Shown: positions 1 to 8,957, counted from the first letter of the stretch. The stretch: 36,543 bases of DNA from Cryobacterium tagatosivorans (GCF_004402215.1 NZ_SOEZ01000037.1:1-36543); one strand, 5' to 3'. Notes: generated by a model from the letters alone, not told the origin. Translations and numbers: made by a program.

Positions 1-364
1 CGCCGAGCTTGCCCGCGCCGCCCGGAGCAGCGGCGCCGGCCTCCCGCGCCGGGGCGGCCGGCCCGGCGGTCCGGGAGTTCCGGCTGGCCAGGAGCAGGGC
101 GGCAACATGCTTGCAGTTGCGCTTGACCGGGCACGTGCACACGCCGGCCGCCCGGCTGGCCTGGCCGGCGGCGTTGACCGTGAACGACACGGTCACCGAG
201 TAGGGCTCGGGGCGCGTTCCCCGCACCTGGCCGAAGAGCTGGGTGCCGGAACCGAACCAGGTCTGCTTCTCGACGTGGCCGTTGCGCACGTAGCGCTCGC
301 CGCGCGAGAAGGCCTGGCTGCCGACGAGCAGGGCAATCTCGTGGGAGCTGAGGGTATGGGCCAT
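1..364 (-). CDS. SWIM zinc-finger protein, N-terminal part (runs off the left edge)
   Basis: Reading the minus strand from the ATG at 364 gives an open frame of 121 codons that continues past the window edge. Around residues 70-80 it carries [17 protein letters not shown], a CxCx(n)CxH SWIM zinc-binding motif. SWIM domains of this kind sit at the N-terminus of actinobacterial SNF2/DEAD-type helicases and of short SWIM proteins; which of the two this is cannot be told here. The stretch after the motif is rich in Ala, Gly and Pro and looks like a linker. It is divergent from the ClpB-like gene with about 140 bp between the starts. No clear Shine-Dalgarno sequence precedes the ATG, so the transcript may be leaderless or the start may be elsewhere. 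Confidence 0.75.
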   Translation of the reverse strand, partial: MAHTLSSHEIALLVGSQAFSRGERYVRNGHVEKQTWFGSGTQLFGQVRGTRPEPYSVTVSFTVNAAGQASRAAGVCTCPVKRNCKHVAALLLASRNSRTAGPAAPAREAGAAAPGGAGKLG

Positions 365-465
365 AGTGGGAGGAAATCCGTACGTAAGTCGACCTCCAGT
401 CTCTCACGCGCGGCTGAGAGGCCCGGAGTGAGTCGCCCTAGCGGGACGAGCCCGACCTCGATAAA

Positions 466-486
466 CTTGAGCCAGTTGGACTCAAC
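466..486. promoter_or_regulatory. HAIR-like operator (HspR binding site)
   Basis: CTTGAGC, seven bases, then ACTCAAC. This matches the HAIR consensus CTTGAGT-N7-ACTCAAG with one mismatch in each half, at the inner base of the left half and the outer base of the right half. HAIR elements are bound by the heat-shock repressor HspR, which controls dnaK and clpB in actinobacteria. The site ends 16 bp before the ATG of the ClpB-like gene, which is where a repressor would block transcription. Confidence 0.75.
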
Positions 487-502
487 TCTGAAGGAGATCG
501 AG

Positions 503-2695
503 ATGCAAGCCGGACAGCAGCCGCCCCAGGAAGAAGCCAAGAGCGCTCTCGAGCTGTACGGGGTGAACCTCACCGAGGTCGCCAGGAGCGGCAAGCTCGA
601 CCCGGTCATCGGCCGGGACGCCGAGATCCGCCGGGTCAGCCAGGTGCTCACCCGTCGCACGAAGAACAACCCGGTACTCATCGGCGAGCCCGGCGTGGGC
701 AAGACGGCCGTCGTCGAGGGGCTCGCCCAGCGCATCGTCGCCGGTGACGTCGCCGACTCGCTCAAGGGCAAGCAGCTCGTCTCCCTCGACCTGGCGGCCC
801 TCGTCGCCGGCGCGAAGTACCGCGGGGAGTTCGAGGAGCGGCTGAAGGCCGTGCTCAAGGAGATCAACGACGCCGAGGGCGAGATCATCACCTTCGTCGA
901 CGAGCTGCACACCCTGATGGGTGCGGGCGGCGGCGAGGGCTCCGTGGCGGCCTCCAACATGCTCAAGCCCATGCTGGCCCGCGGGGAACTCCGCCTGATC
1001 GGCGCGACGACCCTGAACGAATACCGCGAGTTCATTGAGAAGGATGCCGCGCTCGAGCGCCGCTTCCAGCCGGTGCTCGTGGACGAGCCGTCGGTGGAAG
1101 ACACCGTCGCCATCCTCCGTGGGCTCAAGGAGCGCTACGAGGCCCACCACAAGGTGTCGATCGCCGACTCGGCGCTCGTGGCCGCGGCATCCCTGTCCAA
1201 CCGGTACATCACCGCCCGGCAGCTGCCGGACAAGGCCATCGACCTGATCGACGAGGCCGCGAGCCGGCTGCGGATGGAGATCGATTCGGCGCCGGTGGAG
1301 ATCGACGAGCTCCGCCGCGGCGTCGACCGGCTGAGGCTCGAGGAGCTGGCCCTCAAGAAGGAAAAGGACGACGCGTCCAAGCTACGCCTGCAGAAGCTGC
1401 GCGAGGACCTCGACGAACGCCAGGCCAGACTGTCCGATCTGCAGGCTCGCTGGGAAACCGAGCGGGCCTCGCTCAACCGGGTCGGCGAACTCAAGGAGCG
1501 GCTCGACGCGGCGCGCGGCGAGGCCGACCGCGCCCAGCGCGACGGGAACCTGGAGAGGGCATCCCGCCTGCTCTACGGCGACATCCCGGTGATGGAGCGG
1601 GAGCTGGCCGCCGCGGAGAAGACCGAGTCGGAGGGCCCGCGGATGGTCAACGACCACGTCACCGCCGAAGACATCGCCGCCGTGGTCGCTGCCTGGACCG
1701 GCATCCCGGTGGGTCGCCTGCTGCAGGGCGAAACGGAGAAGCTGCTGAACCTCGAGGGCGAACTCGCCCACCGGCTGATCGGCCAGAAGGAGGCGGTGCG
1801 CGCGGTCGCCGATGCCGTGCGCCGCACCCGCGCCGGCATCTCGGACCCCGACCGGCCCACCGGGTCGTTCCTGTTCCTCGGCCCGACCGGTGTGGGCAAG
1901 ACGGAGCTGGCGAAGGCCCTGGCCGACTTCCTCTTCGACGACGAGAAGGCCATGGTCCGCATCGACATGAGCGAGTACGGCGAGAAGTTCTCCGTGTCGC
2001 GCCTGGTCGGGGCGCCCCCCGGGTACATCGGCTACGAGCAGGGCGGCCAGCTGACCGAGGCCGTGCGCCGTCGGCCGTACTCGGTGATCTTGTTCGACGA
2101 GGTCGAGAAGGCGCACCCCGAGGTGTTCGACGTGCTGCTGCAGGTGCTCGACGACGGCCGGTTGACCGACGGCCAGGGCCGCACCGTTGACTTCCGCAAC
2201 ACGATCATGGTGCTCACCTCGAACCTCGGTTCGCAGTTCATGGTCGACCAGTCGATGACGCCGAACGAGAAGGAGGCCGCCGTTCGGGACCTCGTGCGCA
2301 AGTCCTTCAAACCGGAGTTCATCAACCGCCTCGACGACATCGTGGTCTTCTCCTCGCTGTCGATGGAGGACCTCGGCCAGATCGTGGAGCTGAACGTCGA
2401 CCGCCTGCAGCGGCGGCTGGCGGAGCGCAGGCTCGAACTTGCCGTGACCCCGGATGCCAGGGCCTGGCTGGCCGAGCGCGGGTACGACCCGATCTACGGG
2501 GCGCGTCCGCTGCGCCGGCTGATGCAGCAGGAGATCGACGACCGGCTCGCCCGGGCGCTCCTGTCCGGCGCGGTCAGGGACGGTGACACCGTGCGGGTGG
2601 ACCTCGCGCCGGACGGGGACTCGCTCACCGTCGCATCCGCCCCCGCGGCGCCCGCATCCGCCGGCGACGACGACATCGACGACGTCGAGCTCTAG
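503..2695 (+). CDS. clpB: ClpB-like AAA+ disaggregase lacking the N-terminal Clp domain
   Basis: A 730-residue ATP-dependent chaperone of the Clp/Hsp100 family. The first AAA+ module has Walker A GEPGVGKT at 61-68 and Walker B ending VDELH near 132-136. A coiled-coil middle region rich in Glu, Arg and Leu follows (about 290-420). The second AAA+ module has Walker A GPTGVGKT near 459-466, an Arg-finger region, and a C-terminal D2-small domain with GARPLRR. Full-length ClpB has about 860 residues. Here the usual N-terminal repeat domain is absent and the protein starts just before the first AAA+ module. The start at 503 has a good ribosome binding site (AAGGAG at 491) and the upstream frame does not encode a Clp N domain. 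The HspR-type operator just upstream suggests heat-shock control. With a middle domain present, ClpB-type disaggregase is more likely than a ClpC or ClpA protease partner. Confidence 0.9.
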   Translation: MQAGQQPPQEEAKSALELYGVNLTEVARSGKLDPVIGRDAEIRRVSQVLTRRTKNNPVLIGEPGVGKTAVVEGLAQRIVAGDVADSLKGKQLVSLDLAALVAGAKYRGEFEERLKAVLKEINDAEGEIITFVDELHTLMGAGGGEGSVAASNMLKPMLARGELRLIGATTLNEYREFIEKDAALERRFQPVLVDEPSVEDTVAILRGLKERYEAHHKVSIADSALVAAASLSNRYITARQLPDKAIDLIDEAASRLRMEIDSAPVEIDELRRGVDRLRLEELALKKEKDDASKLRLQKLREDLDERQARLSDLQARWETERASLNRVGELKERLDAARGEADRAQRDGNLERASRLLYGDIPVMERELAAAEKTESEGPRMVNDHVTAEDIAAVVAAWTGIPVGRLLQGETEKLLNLEGELAHRLIGQKEAVRAVADAVRRTRAGISDPDRPTGSFLFLGPTGVGKTELAKALADFLFDDEKAMVRIDMSEYGEKFSVSRLVGAPPGYIGYEQGGQLTEAVRRRPYSVILFDEVEKAHPEVFDVLLQVLDDGRLTDGQGRTVDFRNTIMVLTSNLGSQFMVDQSMTPNEKEAAVRDLVRKSFKPEFINRLDDIVVFSSLSMEDLGQIVELNVDRLQRRLAERRLELAVTPDARAWLAERGYDPIYGARPLRRLMQQEIDDRLARALLSGAVRDGDTVRVDLAPDGDSLTVASAPAAPASAGDDDIDDVEL

Positions 2696-2745
2696 CCCCG
2701 GCATCGGGCCGGACGCCAGGTTCTCAACCTCGCAAGGAGAATTCA

Positions 2746-2979
2746 ATGACCGCGCAGCACATCGCGACCTCGACGACCACGATCAACGCGCCAACGGGGC
2801 GCGTGTGGTCCGTGCTCACTGATCCCGACGCGATCAAGGAGTTCCTCGAGGGCAAGGCTGGGGCGACACGGCTCACGCTTTCGCAGGACAACAACGCGAG
2901 CGCCGAAGACGCCGAGCATTCGAATGGCATGTGGGACAGCCTCGTGGCGAGCGTGAAAGCAATCGCCGAGCGAGGCTAG
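2746..2979 (+). CDS. SRPBCC/AHSA1-like protein with an apparent internal deletion
   Basis: A 77-residue protein with a strong ribosome binding site (AAGGAG at 2733). The first 32 residues match the start of SRPBCC (START-like) proteins, with INAPTGRVWSVLTDPDAIKEF. The last 40 match their C-terminal helix, with TRLTLSQDNNAS and a closing amphipathic segment. The family normally has about 140-150 residues, so roughly 65 central residues, most of the beta-sheet forming the ligand cavity, are missing, yet the frame is intact. It is either a decayed gene that kept its frame or a shortened protein. It lies 50 bp after the ClpB-like gene, possibly co-transcribed. A ligand-binding role is unlikely in this form. 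Confidence 0.65.
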   Translation: MTAQHIATSTTTINAPTGRVWSVLTDPDAIKEFLEGKAGATRLTLSQDNNASAEDAEHSNGMWDSLVASVKAIAERG

Positions 2980-3055
2980 ACCCCGTCATCGACCTGCGCT
3001 TTCGCGGATGGCGGAACGCCGGGCCCGCGGCCCAGGGTGCAGTTAGGCTCGATGG

Positions 3056-4102
3056 ATGCGTGCAACAGTGATTTACGGCGAGCGAGACGTCCGCCTGGAA
3101 GAAGTAGCCGACCCGACCCTGTCCACCGGGGGTGACGCCATCGTGCGCGTCGTCGCCGCGTGCGTCTGCGGTTCCGACCTCTGGCCCTACCGCGGCGTGC
3201 AGCCGACGACCGAGCCGCACCGGATCGGCCACGAATTCGTCGGCGTGGTCGAGGAGATCGGCCCGGAGGTGAAGACGATCGCCGTGGGCGACTTCGTCAT
3301 CGCGCCGTTCTACGACTGCGACAACACCTGCATCAACTGTCAGAACGGCGTGAGCACCTCCTGCCTGAACGGCGGCTGGTGGGGCTCCGACGACCGGCTC
3401 GGTGGCTTCGCCGACGGCGCCCAGGGCGAGAAGGTGCGCGTGCCGCACGCCGACGGCTCGCTCGTGGCGACCCCGTCGATGCCGGGCGACGCCCAGGTAC
3501 CCGGCCTGCTCACCCTGGCCGACGTCATGGGCACCGGCCACCATGCCGCCGTCTCTGCCGGCGTGACCGCCGGCAGCACGGTCGTCGTCGTCGGCGACGG
3601 CGCGGTCGGACTGTGCGCCATCATCGCGGCCAAGCGTCTCGGCGCATCCCGGATCGTCGCCATGTCGCGCCACGCGGACCGACAGGCCGTCGCCCGCGAA
3701 TTCGGGGCGACCGACATCGTCGAGGAGCGCGGCGAGGCCGGCGTTGCCCGCATCCGCGAGCTCTTCGACGGCATCGGCGCGGACTGCGTTCTCGAATGCG
3801 TCGGCACCAAGGAATCGATGGACCAGGCGATCGAGTCGGCCCGGCCCGGCGGCATGGTCGGCTACGTCGGCGTTCCGACCGGCGGCCCCATCGCCGTGCG
3901 CCCGCTGTTCGGCCGCAACGTCGGCCTCAACGGCGGCGTCGCTCCCGTGCGCGGCTACATCGAGGAGCTGCTGCCCGAGGTGCTCTCCGGCGCCATCAAC
4001 CCGGGCCGGGTCTTCGACCTCGAACTGCCGCTGACGGATGTCGCGGAAGCCTATGCCGCCATGGACGAACGCCGCGCCATCAAGGTGCTGCTCCGCCCGT
4101 AG
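3056..4102 (+). CDS. Zinc-dependent alcohol dehydrogenase (MDR family)
   Basis: A 348-residue medium-chain dehydrogenase/reductase. The catalytic zinc ligands are the Cys in ACVCGSDLW and GHE near residues 60-62. Structural-zinc cysteines follow in CDNTCINCQNGVSTSC. The nucleotide-binding domain has VVVVGDGAVGLCAI near 180, a GxGxxG-like fingerprint. The enzyme should oxidise an alcohol or reduce an aldehyde with NAD(P); the substrate cannot be read from the sequence. The ATG at 3056 has no clear Shine-Dalgarno sequence. TAGGCT about 7 bases upstream could serve as a -10 box for a leaderless transcript. The gene appears to be a single unit ending in the palindrome at 4133-4189. Confidence 0.88.
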   Translation: MRATVIYGERDVRLEEVADPTLSTGGDAIVRVVAACVCGSDLWPYRGVQPTTEPHRIGHEFVGVVEEIGPEVKTIAVGDFVIAPFYDCDNTCINCQNGVSTSCLNGGWWGSDDRLGGFADGAQGEKVRVPHADGSLVATPSMPGDAQVPGLLTLADVMGTGHHAAVSAGVTAGSTVVVVGDGAVGLCAIIAAKRLGASRIVAMSRHADRQAVAREFGATDIVEERGEAGVARIRELFDGIGADCVLECVGTKESMDQAIESARPGGMVGYVGVPTGGPIAVRPLFGRNVGLNGGVAPVRGYIEELLPEVLSGAINPGRVFDLELPLTDVAEAYAAMDERRAIKVLLRP

Positions 4103-4132
4103 GGGGTGCCTCCCCAGCGCCGCGCCCGGCGC

Positions 4133-4189
4133 TGAGTTGCGGGAAAAGTACCTTCGCCGGGGTCGGAAGGTACTTTCTCCGCGACTCAA
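4133..4189. repeat. Palindrome A (hairpin of a two-copy family)
   Basis: Left arm 4133-4155 and right arm 4166-4189 share a core of AAAGTACCTTC and its complement, extended by TTGCGG/CCGC and TGAG/CTCA. It lies between the zinc dehydrogenase and the hexapeptide-repeat gene. A closely similar palindrome is at 4715-4773. There is no run of T after the stem, so it may be a mobile REP-like palindrome as well as, or instead of, a terminator. Confidence 0.7.
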
Positions 4190-4282
4190 CTGGCGCCGGC
4201 TGCGGGACCCGGGGAATCAAATGAGCCTTCCCGGCGTTGAAGCATCGAACAGCGACGCGCACCGCGCGTCCCAGGAGAGGCA

Positions 4283-4690
4283 ATGACGAGGAAGATCGAA
4301 GAAGTAGAAGACGCCGCCGGCACGGTCACGAAGTACCGTCGGCACGCCAATGGCGGCGGGCTGGTGGCCCCGGGGGCGACCGTCGACACGAGCACGTTCA
4401 TCGCGTCGACCACGTACGTGGAGGCCGAGGCTCGCGTCGGCCGTGGCGGCTGGATCGGCCAGGGAACCTGGATCGACCGCGGCGCCCGGATCGGCAACCT
4501 GGCGTTCATCGGGGATGACGTGCACGTGGGCCGCGGAGCCGTCATCGGCAATGACGTGCGCATCGGCAGCCACTCGCGGATCGGCGCCGACGCGCGCATC
4601 GGCCACGGGGCACGGCTGAACCGTGACACGAAGGTCCCGGATGGCGCCGTGCGCCTGGCCCGCCGCTCCCAGGCGCGCCTGGCCGCCTAG
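4283..4690 (+). CDS. Hexapeptide-repeat (left-handed beta-helix) protein
   Basis: A 135-residue protein preceded by AGGAGAGGCA and an ATG. From about residue 28 to 115 it is built of hexapeptide units of the [LIV]-G-x-x-x-x type, such as ARVGRG, ARIGNL, VHVGRG and ARIGHG. These units fold as a left-handed parallel beta-helix. The family includes acyl- and acetyltransferases and gamma-class carbonic anhydrases. Here the helix is short and no catalytic His-containing loop or carbonic anhydrase triple-His signature is evident, so an enzymatic role is unproven. The gene stands alone between palindromes A and B. Confidence 0.8.
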   Translation: MTRKIEEVEDAAGTVTKYRRHANGGGLVAPGATVDTSTFIASTTYVEAEARVGRGGWIGQGTWIDRGARIGNLAFIGDDVHVGRGAVIGNDVRIGSHSRIGADARIGHGARLNRDTKVPDGAVRLARRSQARLAA

Positions 4691-4714
4691 CGAAACTCGA
4701 CACGCTCCCCGGCA

Positions 4715-4773
4715 TTCAGTTGCGGAGAAAGTACCTTCCCCAGCGAATTGAAGGACCCTTGTCCGCAACTGAA
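4715..4773. repeat. Palindrome B (second copy of the hairpin family)
   Basis: Left arm 4715-4738 and right arm 4750-4773. The left arm shares TTGCGG(A)GAAAGTACCTTC with palindrome A. The right arm has diverged inside the stem (ACCCTTG against the expected TACTTTC), while the outer CCGCAACTGAA is kept. It lies between the convergent hexapeptide-repeat gene and the nitroreductase, so it may also terminate transcription. Confidence 0.7.
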
Positions 4774-4787
4774 CGCGGACCGGCCGA

Positions 4788-5381
4788 TCAGTCGTTGACG
4801 AGCAGCAGGTCGGCGAGGGGCTTGCGGGTGCGGGGCGCGGACTCGCGCTCGAGCAGCTCCGCCGAAAGCGTGTCGACGTGGGCGAGCACGCCGATGGCCG
4901 TGATCGACACGATCGCCTGGTTGTCGGCCAGCCCGAAGGCCAGCGCGAGCGCCGCGGCGTCGTAGCCGCCCATCTGGTGGGTGTGCAGGCCTTCGTGCTG
5001 CGCCTGGATCGTCAGGTGCGCCACGGCCTGGCCGAGGTCGTACCGGGCCCAGGGGTTCACCCGGGTGGCGTCGATGTCCAGTTCGGCGACGTTCACGATC
5101 AAGACGGATGCGGCATCCGCCCAGGCCCGGTTGAAACCCATCAGGGCGGCGTGGATGGTGCCGAAGCTCGCCGAACCGCGGCGGGCGACGATGTACCGCG
5201 ACGGCTGGATGTTGCTGGCGGACGGCGCCCAGCGGGCGGCTTCGAGCACGGTGGTCAGGGTGTCCTCGTCGATGACCGCGGCGGAATCGTAGCCGCGCGG
5301 GCTCCAGCGCCCGGCGAGCACCGGGAGGATGGGCCAGGCCGTGTCGGCGGCGCGGCTGATGGAATCGGTGATGAGCGTCAT
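4788..5381 (-). CDS. Nitroreductase-family flavoprotein
   Basis: A 197-residue protein of the FMN-dependent nitroreductase family. It has the N-terminal RWSPRGYD segment, the AARWAPSASNIQPSRYIV motif that contacts FMN, and a C-terminal region with HQMGGYDAAALA corresponding to the conserved G-G-x-D/N segment. Members reduce nitro compounds, quinones or enals with NAD(P)H; the physiological substrate is unknown. The start at 5381 was preferred to an upstream in-frame ATG because GAAGGACG precedes it at good spacing. The gene is separate from the downstream operon, with about 100 bp to the acyl-CoA ligase stop. Confidence 0.85.
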   Translation of the reverse strand: MTLITDSISRAADTAWPILPVLAGRWSPRGYDSAAVIDEDTLTTVLEAARWAPSASNIQPSRYIVARRGSASFGTIHAALMGFNRAWADAASVLIVNVAELDIDATRVNPWARYDLGQAVAHLTIQAQHEGLHTHQMGGYDAAALALAFGLADNQAIVSITAIGVLAHVDTLSAELLERESAPRTRKPLADLLLVND

Positions 5382-5486
5382 GGTGCGTCCTTCGGTCGGA
5401 TCAGTGTGGCGGGGCAACACTGACCCAGTTGGTTCAACGCGAATCGAGCCCGGCTATTCCATGCACTCGCATGAAACGCGCCCGGG

Positions 5487-7178
5487 TTACGCCTCGGTGA
5501 GGCTCTCGCGCACCTGGCGGCGCAGCACCTTGCCGATCAGGGAACGAGGCAGGTCTTCGACCTGGACGACGTTCTTCGGGACCTTGTACGCGGACAGGCG
5601 GGTTCGGCAGTGGTCCCGCAGGGCGCCCACATCGAGGCTGGCGCCCGGCTGGAGCACGACCGCGGCCACGACGTCCTCGCCGCCGCCGGCGCTCGGCAGC
5701 CCGACGACGGCGGCATCCTTCACGGTGGGATGGGAGAGCAGGGCGGCTTCGACCTCCGACGGGGCGACATTGAACCCGCCGGTGATGATGAGTTCCTTGA
5801 TCCGGTCGACGACGGTGACGAAGCCGTCGGGACTGACCTTGACAATGTCACCCGTGCGCAACCAGCCGCCGGGAAGCAGCGCTTCGGCGGTCTCCTCCGG
5901 CCGGTTCCAGTAGCCGGAGAACACCTGCGGCCCGCGGATGAGCAGTTCGCCCTCCTCGTCGAAGCCGCGGTCGGCGGTGGGATCGTCCGGGTCGACAACG
6001 CGGATCTCGGTGCTCGGGAACGGGACGCCGACCGTGCCGGGGCGCCGGCTCGGCCCGATGGGGTTCCCGAGCGCGACCGGGGAGGTCTCGGTCATCCCGT
6101 AGCCCTCGACCAGCAGCCCGCCGGTGGCGGCCTCCCAGCGTTCGACCGTCGCAACCGGCAGGCTCATCGCTCCGGAGATGGAGAAACGGATGCTCCGCAG
6201 GCTCACCTTGCGCTTCGCGGCGGCCGTGACCAGCCGGTCGTAAATCGGCGGGACGGCGGGCAGGAACGTCGGCGGGGTGCGCCGGGCGGCATCCAGCACC
6301 AGGCCCTCGTCGAACTTCGGGAACAGCACCAGGCGCGCGCCCGTGCTCATGGCGAAGGTCAGGCAGAGGGTCAGGCCGTAGGCGTGGAACATCGGCAGGA
6401 CCGCGTAGACCACCTCCTCGCCGGGGCGGAGTCCCCGCACCCAGGCCTCGCCCTGGAGGGCGTTGGTGCGGAGGTTGAAGTGGGTGAGGATGGCGCCCTT
6501 CGGGGCGCCGGTCGTGCCGCTCGTGTACTGGAGCACGGCGATGTCACCGACGCCGGGCCGCTGATGCGACGGGCGGAGCCGGCGCGAGCCGACCAGGGAA
6601 TCCCACTCGAGGGCGTCCGACGGGAGGCGACCAGCGGTCAGCGCCGATCGGGAGGCGCGCGCCTTCGGGATCGGCAGGCCCAGGAGCAGCCGTTTGCCGA
6701 GCGGCATCGCCTGGGTGAGGTCGACGGCGATGATCTTCGACACGCCCATGTCCTGGGGGAAGTCGCGCACGGTGGCGTAGACCTTGTCCCAGACGATCGC
6801 GACCTTCGCGCCGTGGTCCTCGAACTGGTGGCGGAGTTCACGCTCGGTGTAGAGCGGATTGTGTTCGACGGCGATCGCACCGAGGCGGAGGACCGCGTAG
6901 AACGCGACCACGTGCTGCGGGCAGTTCGGCAGCACGAGCGCCACCCGGTCGCCCGGCTTCACGCCGAGGCGTCGCAGCCCGTTCGCCACCCGGGCGATCT
7001 GGTCGCCGAGGCGTGCGTAGCTCGTGGTCGCCCCGAAGAAGTCGAGGGCGATCCGGTCGCCGAACCGGGCAACCGAGCCGTCGATCATGTCGACGAGGGT
7101 CTGCGTCGGCGACTCGACCGCGGTCGGCACGCCGGGCGCGTAGGCGCTCAGCCACGGCCTGGCGGCGAAGACGCTCAT
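5487..7178 (-). CDS. fadD: Long-chain fatty acid-CoA ligase (AMP-binding)
   Basis: A 563-residue acyl-adenylate-forming enzyme that activates a fatty acid with ATP and CoA. The AMP-binding motifs are all visible: YTSGTTGAPKGA (A3), GYGMTETSP (A5), GDIV (A7), and DRIKELIITGGFNVAPSEVE (A8). The catalytic lysine lies near the C-terminus in PRSLIGKVLRR. Length and motifs fit FadD. It is the last gene of a four-gene minus-strand operon, and its ATG overlaps the stop of the threonine aldolase gene by four bases (ATGA). A long open extension upstream of 7178 in this frame is only the shadow of that neighbour. Exact chain-length preference cannot be judged. Confidence 0.9.
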   Translation of the reverse strand: MSVFAARPWLSAYAPGVPTAVESPTQTLVDMIDGSVARFGDRIALDFFGATTSYARLGDQIARVANGLRRLGVKPGDRVALVLPNCPQHVVAFYAVLRLGAIAVEHNPLYTERELRHQFEDHGAKVAIVWDKVYATVRDFPQDMGVSKIIAVDLTQAMPLGKRLLLGLPIPKARASRSALTAGRLPSDALEWDSLVGSRRLRPSHQRPGVGDIAVLQYTSGTTGAPKGAILTHFNLRTNALQGEAWVRGLRPGEEVVYAVLPMFHAYGLTLCLTFAMSTGARLVLFPKFDEGLVLDAARRTPPTFLPAVPPIYDRLVTAAAKRKVSLRSIRFSISGAMSLPVATVERWEAATGGLLVEGYGMTETSPVALGNPIGPSRRPGTVGVPFPSTEIRVVDPDDPTADRGFDEEGELLIRGPQVFSGYWNRPEETAEALLPGGWLRTGDIVKVSPDGFVTVVDRIKELIITGGFNVAPSEVEAALLSHPTVKDAAVVGLPSAGGGEDVVAAVVLQPGASLDVGALRDHCRTRLSAYKVPKNVVQVEDLPRSLIGKVLRRQVRESLTEA

Positions 7179-8245
7179 CGGACCGCGAGTTCCCGCTCCA
7201 GGGCGGCGACGAAGGCGTCGATGTCTTCTTCGCGCGTGTCGAAGCCGCACATCCAGCGCACCTCGCCGGTCGCCGGATCCCAGTCGTAGAAGCGGAAGGA
7301 TTCCCGCAGTCGGTCGCCGACGCCGGGCGGGATCACGGCGAAAATGGAGTTGGCCTGGCTGAGCTGGCTGAACCGGACGCCGGTGATCGACCCCGTGGCG
7401 ATCCCGTGTTCGAGCGCCAGCCGCATCCGCTGGGCCATGGCGTTGGCATGGCCGGCGTTGCGCAGCCACAGGTCTCCGCCGAGCAACGCGATGAACTGGG
7501 CCGAGATGAAGCGCATCTTGGAGGACAGCTGCATGTTCAGCTTGCGCAGGTAGATCAGGCCCTCGGAGGCGTCCGGGTTCAGCACGACGACGCATTCGCC
7601 GTACATCATGCCGTTCTTCGTGCCGCCGAAGCTCAGCACGTCGACCCCGGCATCGCGCGTGAAGGTGCGGAACGGCACTCCGAGCGCGGCGGCCGCGTTG
7701 GAGATCCGCGCGCCGTCCATGTGCAGCTTCATGCCGTTCGCGTGGGCGTAGTCGGCGATCGCGCGCACTTCAGCGGCCGTGTACACGGTGCCGAGTTCGG
7801 TGGACTGCGTGATCGAGACCACCAGCGGCTGGGCGCGGTGCTCGTCGCCCCAGCCCCACGCCTCCTGGGCGATGAGCTCCGGGGTGAGCTTGCCGTCGGG
7901 CGTTTGGACCGGGAGCAGCTTGATGCCGGCGACCTTCTCGGGGGCTCCGCCCTCATCCGAGTGGATGTGCGCGGTCGCGGTGCAGATCACGGCGCCCCAG
8001 CGCGGCAGCATCGACTGGAGTCCGATGACGTTCGCGCCCGTGCCGTTGAACACGGGGAACGCTTCGACGCCGTCGCCGAAGTGCTCGGCGAAGACCTCCT
8101 GCAGCCGTGCGGTGTAGACATCCTCGCCGTAGGCGATCTGGTGGGCGCCGTTGGCGTTCACAATGGCCTCGAGGATCTCGGGGTGCACGCCCGAATAGTT
8201 GTCTGAGGCGAAGCCGCGCGAGTTCAGGTCATGGATTTGAGTCAC
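7175..8245 (-). CDS. Low-specificity L-threonine aldolase-like PLP enzyme
   Basis: About 356 residues, fold-type I PLP enzyme. It begins with the family hallmark RGFASDNYSGVHPEIL. The PLP aspartate region is MKLHMDGARISNAAAALG and the Schiff-base lysine is in SFGGTKNGMMYGE. It should cleave L-threonine or related beta-hydroxy amino acids to glycine and an aldehyde, or act on a similar substrate. The start is uncertain: a GTG at 8245 sits just behind GGAGGG, closer than ideal, while an in-frame ATG at 8263 adds six residues but lacks a ribosome binding site. It overlaps fadD by four bases and follows the SDR gene by about 30 bases, so the genes are translated from one message. Confidence 0.88.
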   Translation of the reverse strand: MTQIHDLNSRGFASDNYSGVHPEILEAIVNANGAHQIAYGEDVYTARLQEVFAEHFGDGVEAFPVFNGTGANVIGLQSMLPRWGAVICTATAHIHSDEGGAPEKVAGIKLLPVQTPDGKLTPELIAQEAWGWGDEHRAQPLVVSITQSTELGTVYTAAEVRAIADYAHANGMKLHMDGARISNAAAALGVPFRTFTRDAGVDVLSFGGTKNGMMYGECVVVLNPDASEGLIYLRKLNMQLSSKMRFISAQFIALLGGDLWLRNAGHANAMAQRMRLALEHGIATGSITGVRFSQLSQANSIFAVIPPGVGDRLRESFRFYDWDPATGEVRWMCGFDTREEDIDAFVAALERELAVR

Positions 8246-8273
8246 CCCTCCATCTTGGCCCATTCGCCTGAGG

Positions 8274-8957
8274 CTAGGCGGCGAGTGGGACGCGGGTGTT
8301 GTTGACGGATGCGGCGGGCGCGTCCCAGAGGCCGACCACGGCCGTGGCGAGCTCGGGTTCGAGCCCCTCAAGGGCCCGCACGACGAAGATGACGGCCGCG
8401 GCATCCGGGGCCGCCTTCGCGAAGCCCTGGCCGACCGCGCGGGTCCAGGTCTCGGCCGCGGCCTTGGCGGCCGCGTAGTTCGCGCCGCCGGGGGCGGGCT
8501 TGTCGACCGAGACGGAGGACACGATGGCGAGCCGCCCGGCGGGGGAGGCCAGCAGGTCCTGGTTGAACGCCCGGGTCGTGTTGCGCAGGGTGGTCAGCAC
8601 GTGGCCGTGCAGGAACGCCCAGTCCTCGTCGGTCTGGCCGGCCAGGCCGCCCCCGCCGCGCCATCCGCCGACGAGGTGGACGAGCCCGTCGATCGGGCCA
8701 TGCTCGGCCTTCACGGTGGCCGCGAGGGCGGTCACCGCGGAGAAGTCGCCGAGGTCGCAGACGTAGGTCGCGGCGTCCGTGACGCGGTCACGCAAACCGG
8801 CCAGGCGTTCCGCGTTCGAGCCGACCGCGATCACCCGGGCGCCGGCGGCCGAGAGGGCCGCGGCCACGGCGAGACCGGCCGCGCTGGTCGCACCGGCAAT
8901 GAGCACGGTGCGACCAGCGACGGCAGGCGCCGACGGCCCGGTGGGGCCATCAGCCAC
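8274..8957 (-). CDS. Short-chain dehydrogenase/reductase
   Basis: A 227-residue Rossmann-fold protein. The cofactor loop reads GATSAAGLA in place of the usual TGxxxGxG. DLGDF supplies the adenine-contact Asp, VGGW replaces the common NNAG, and SSVSVDKPAPGGANYAAAK contains the Ser and the YxxxK catalytic pair. The second glycine of the cofactor motif is replaced by Ala, which is tolerated in some atypical SDRs. Its start overlaps the end of the DUF6421 gene by 8 bp, so both are in one operon. Substrate unknown; the conserved neighbourhood suggests a shared pathway with the threonine aldolase. Confidence 0.85.
   Translation of the reverse strand: MADGPTGPSAPAVAGRTVLIAGATSAAGLAVAAALSAAGARVIAVGSNAERLAGLRDRVTDAATYVCDLGDFSAVTALAATVKAEHGPIDGLVHLVGGWRGGGGLAGQTDEDWAFLHGHVLTTLRNTTRAFNQDLLASPAGRLAIVSSVSVDKPAPGGANYAAAKAAAETWTRAVGQGFAKAAPDAAAVIFVVRALEGLEPELATAVVGLWDAPAASVNNTRVPLAA

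Noticed and set aside
1382..2746. Long open frame on the minus strand opposite the ClpB-like gene
   Set aside because: It mirrors the codon structure of the plus-strand gene and shows no recognisable family; a common artefact in GC-rich DNA.
2873..4189. 438-codon minus-strand frame opposite the zinc dehydrogenase
   Set aside because: It is the antisense shadow of a clearly recognisable enzyme, with low-complexity composition and no domains.
5610..7289. 559-codon plus-strand frame opposite fadD
   Set aside because: All AMP-binding motifs are on the minus strand; the plus frame is a shadow rich in Gly, Asp and Arg.
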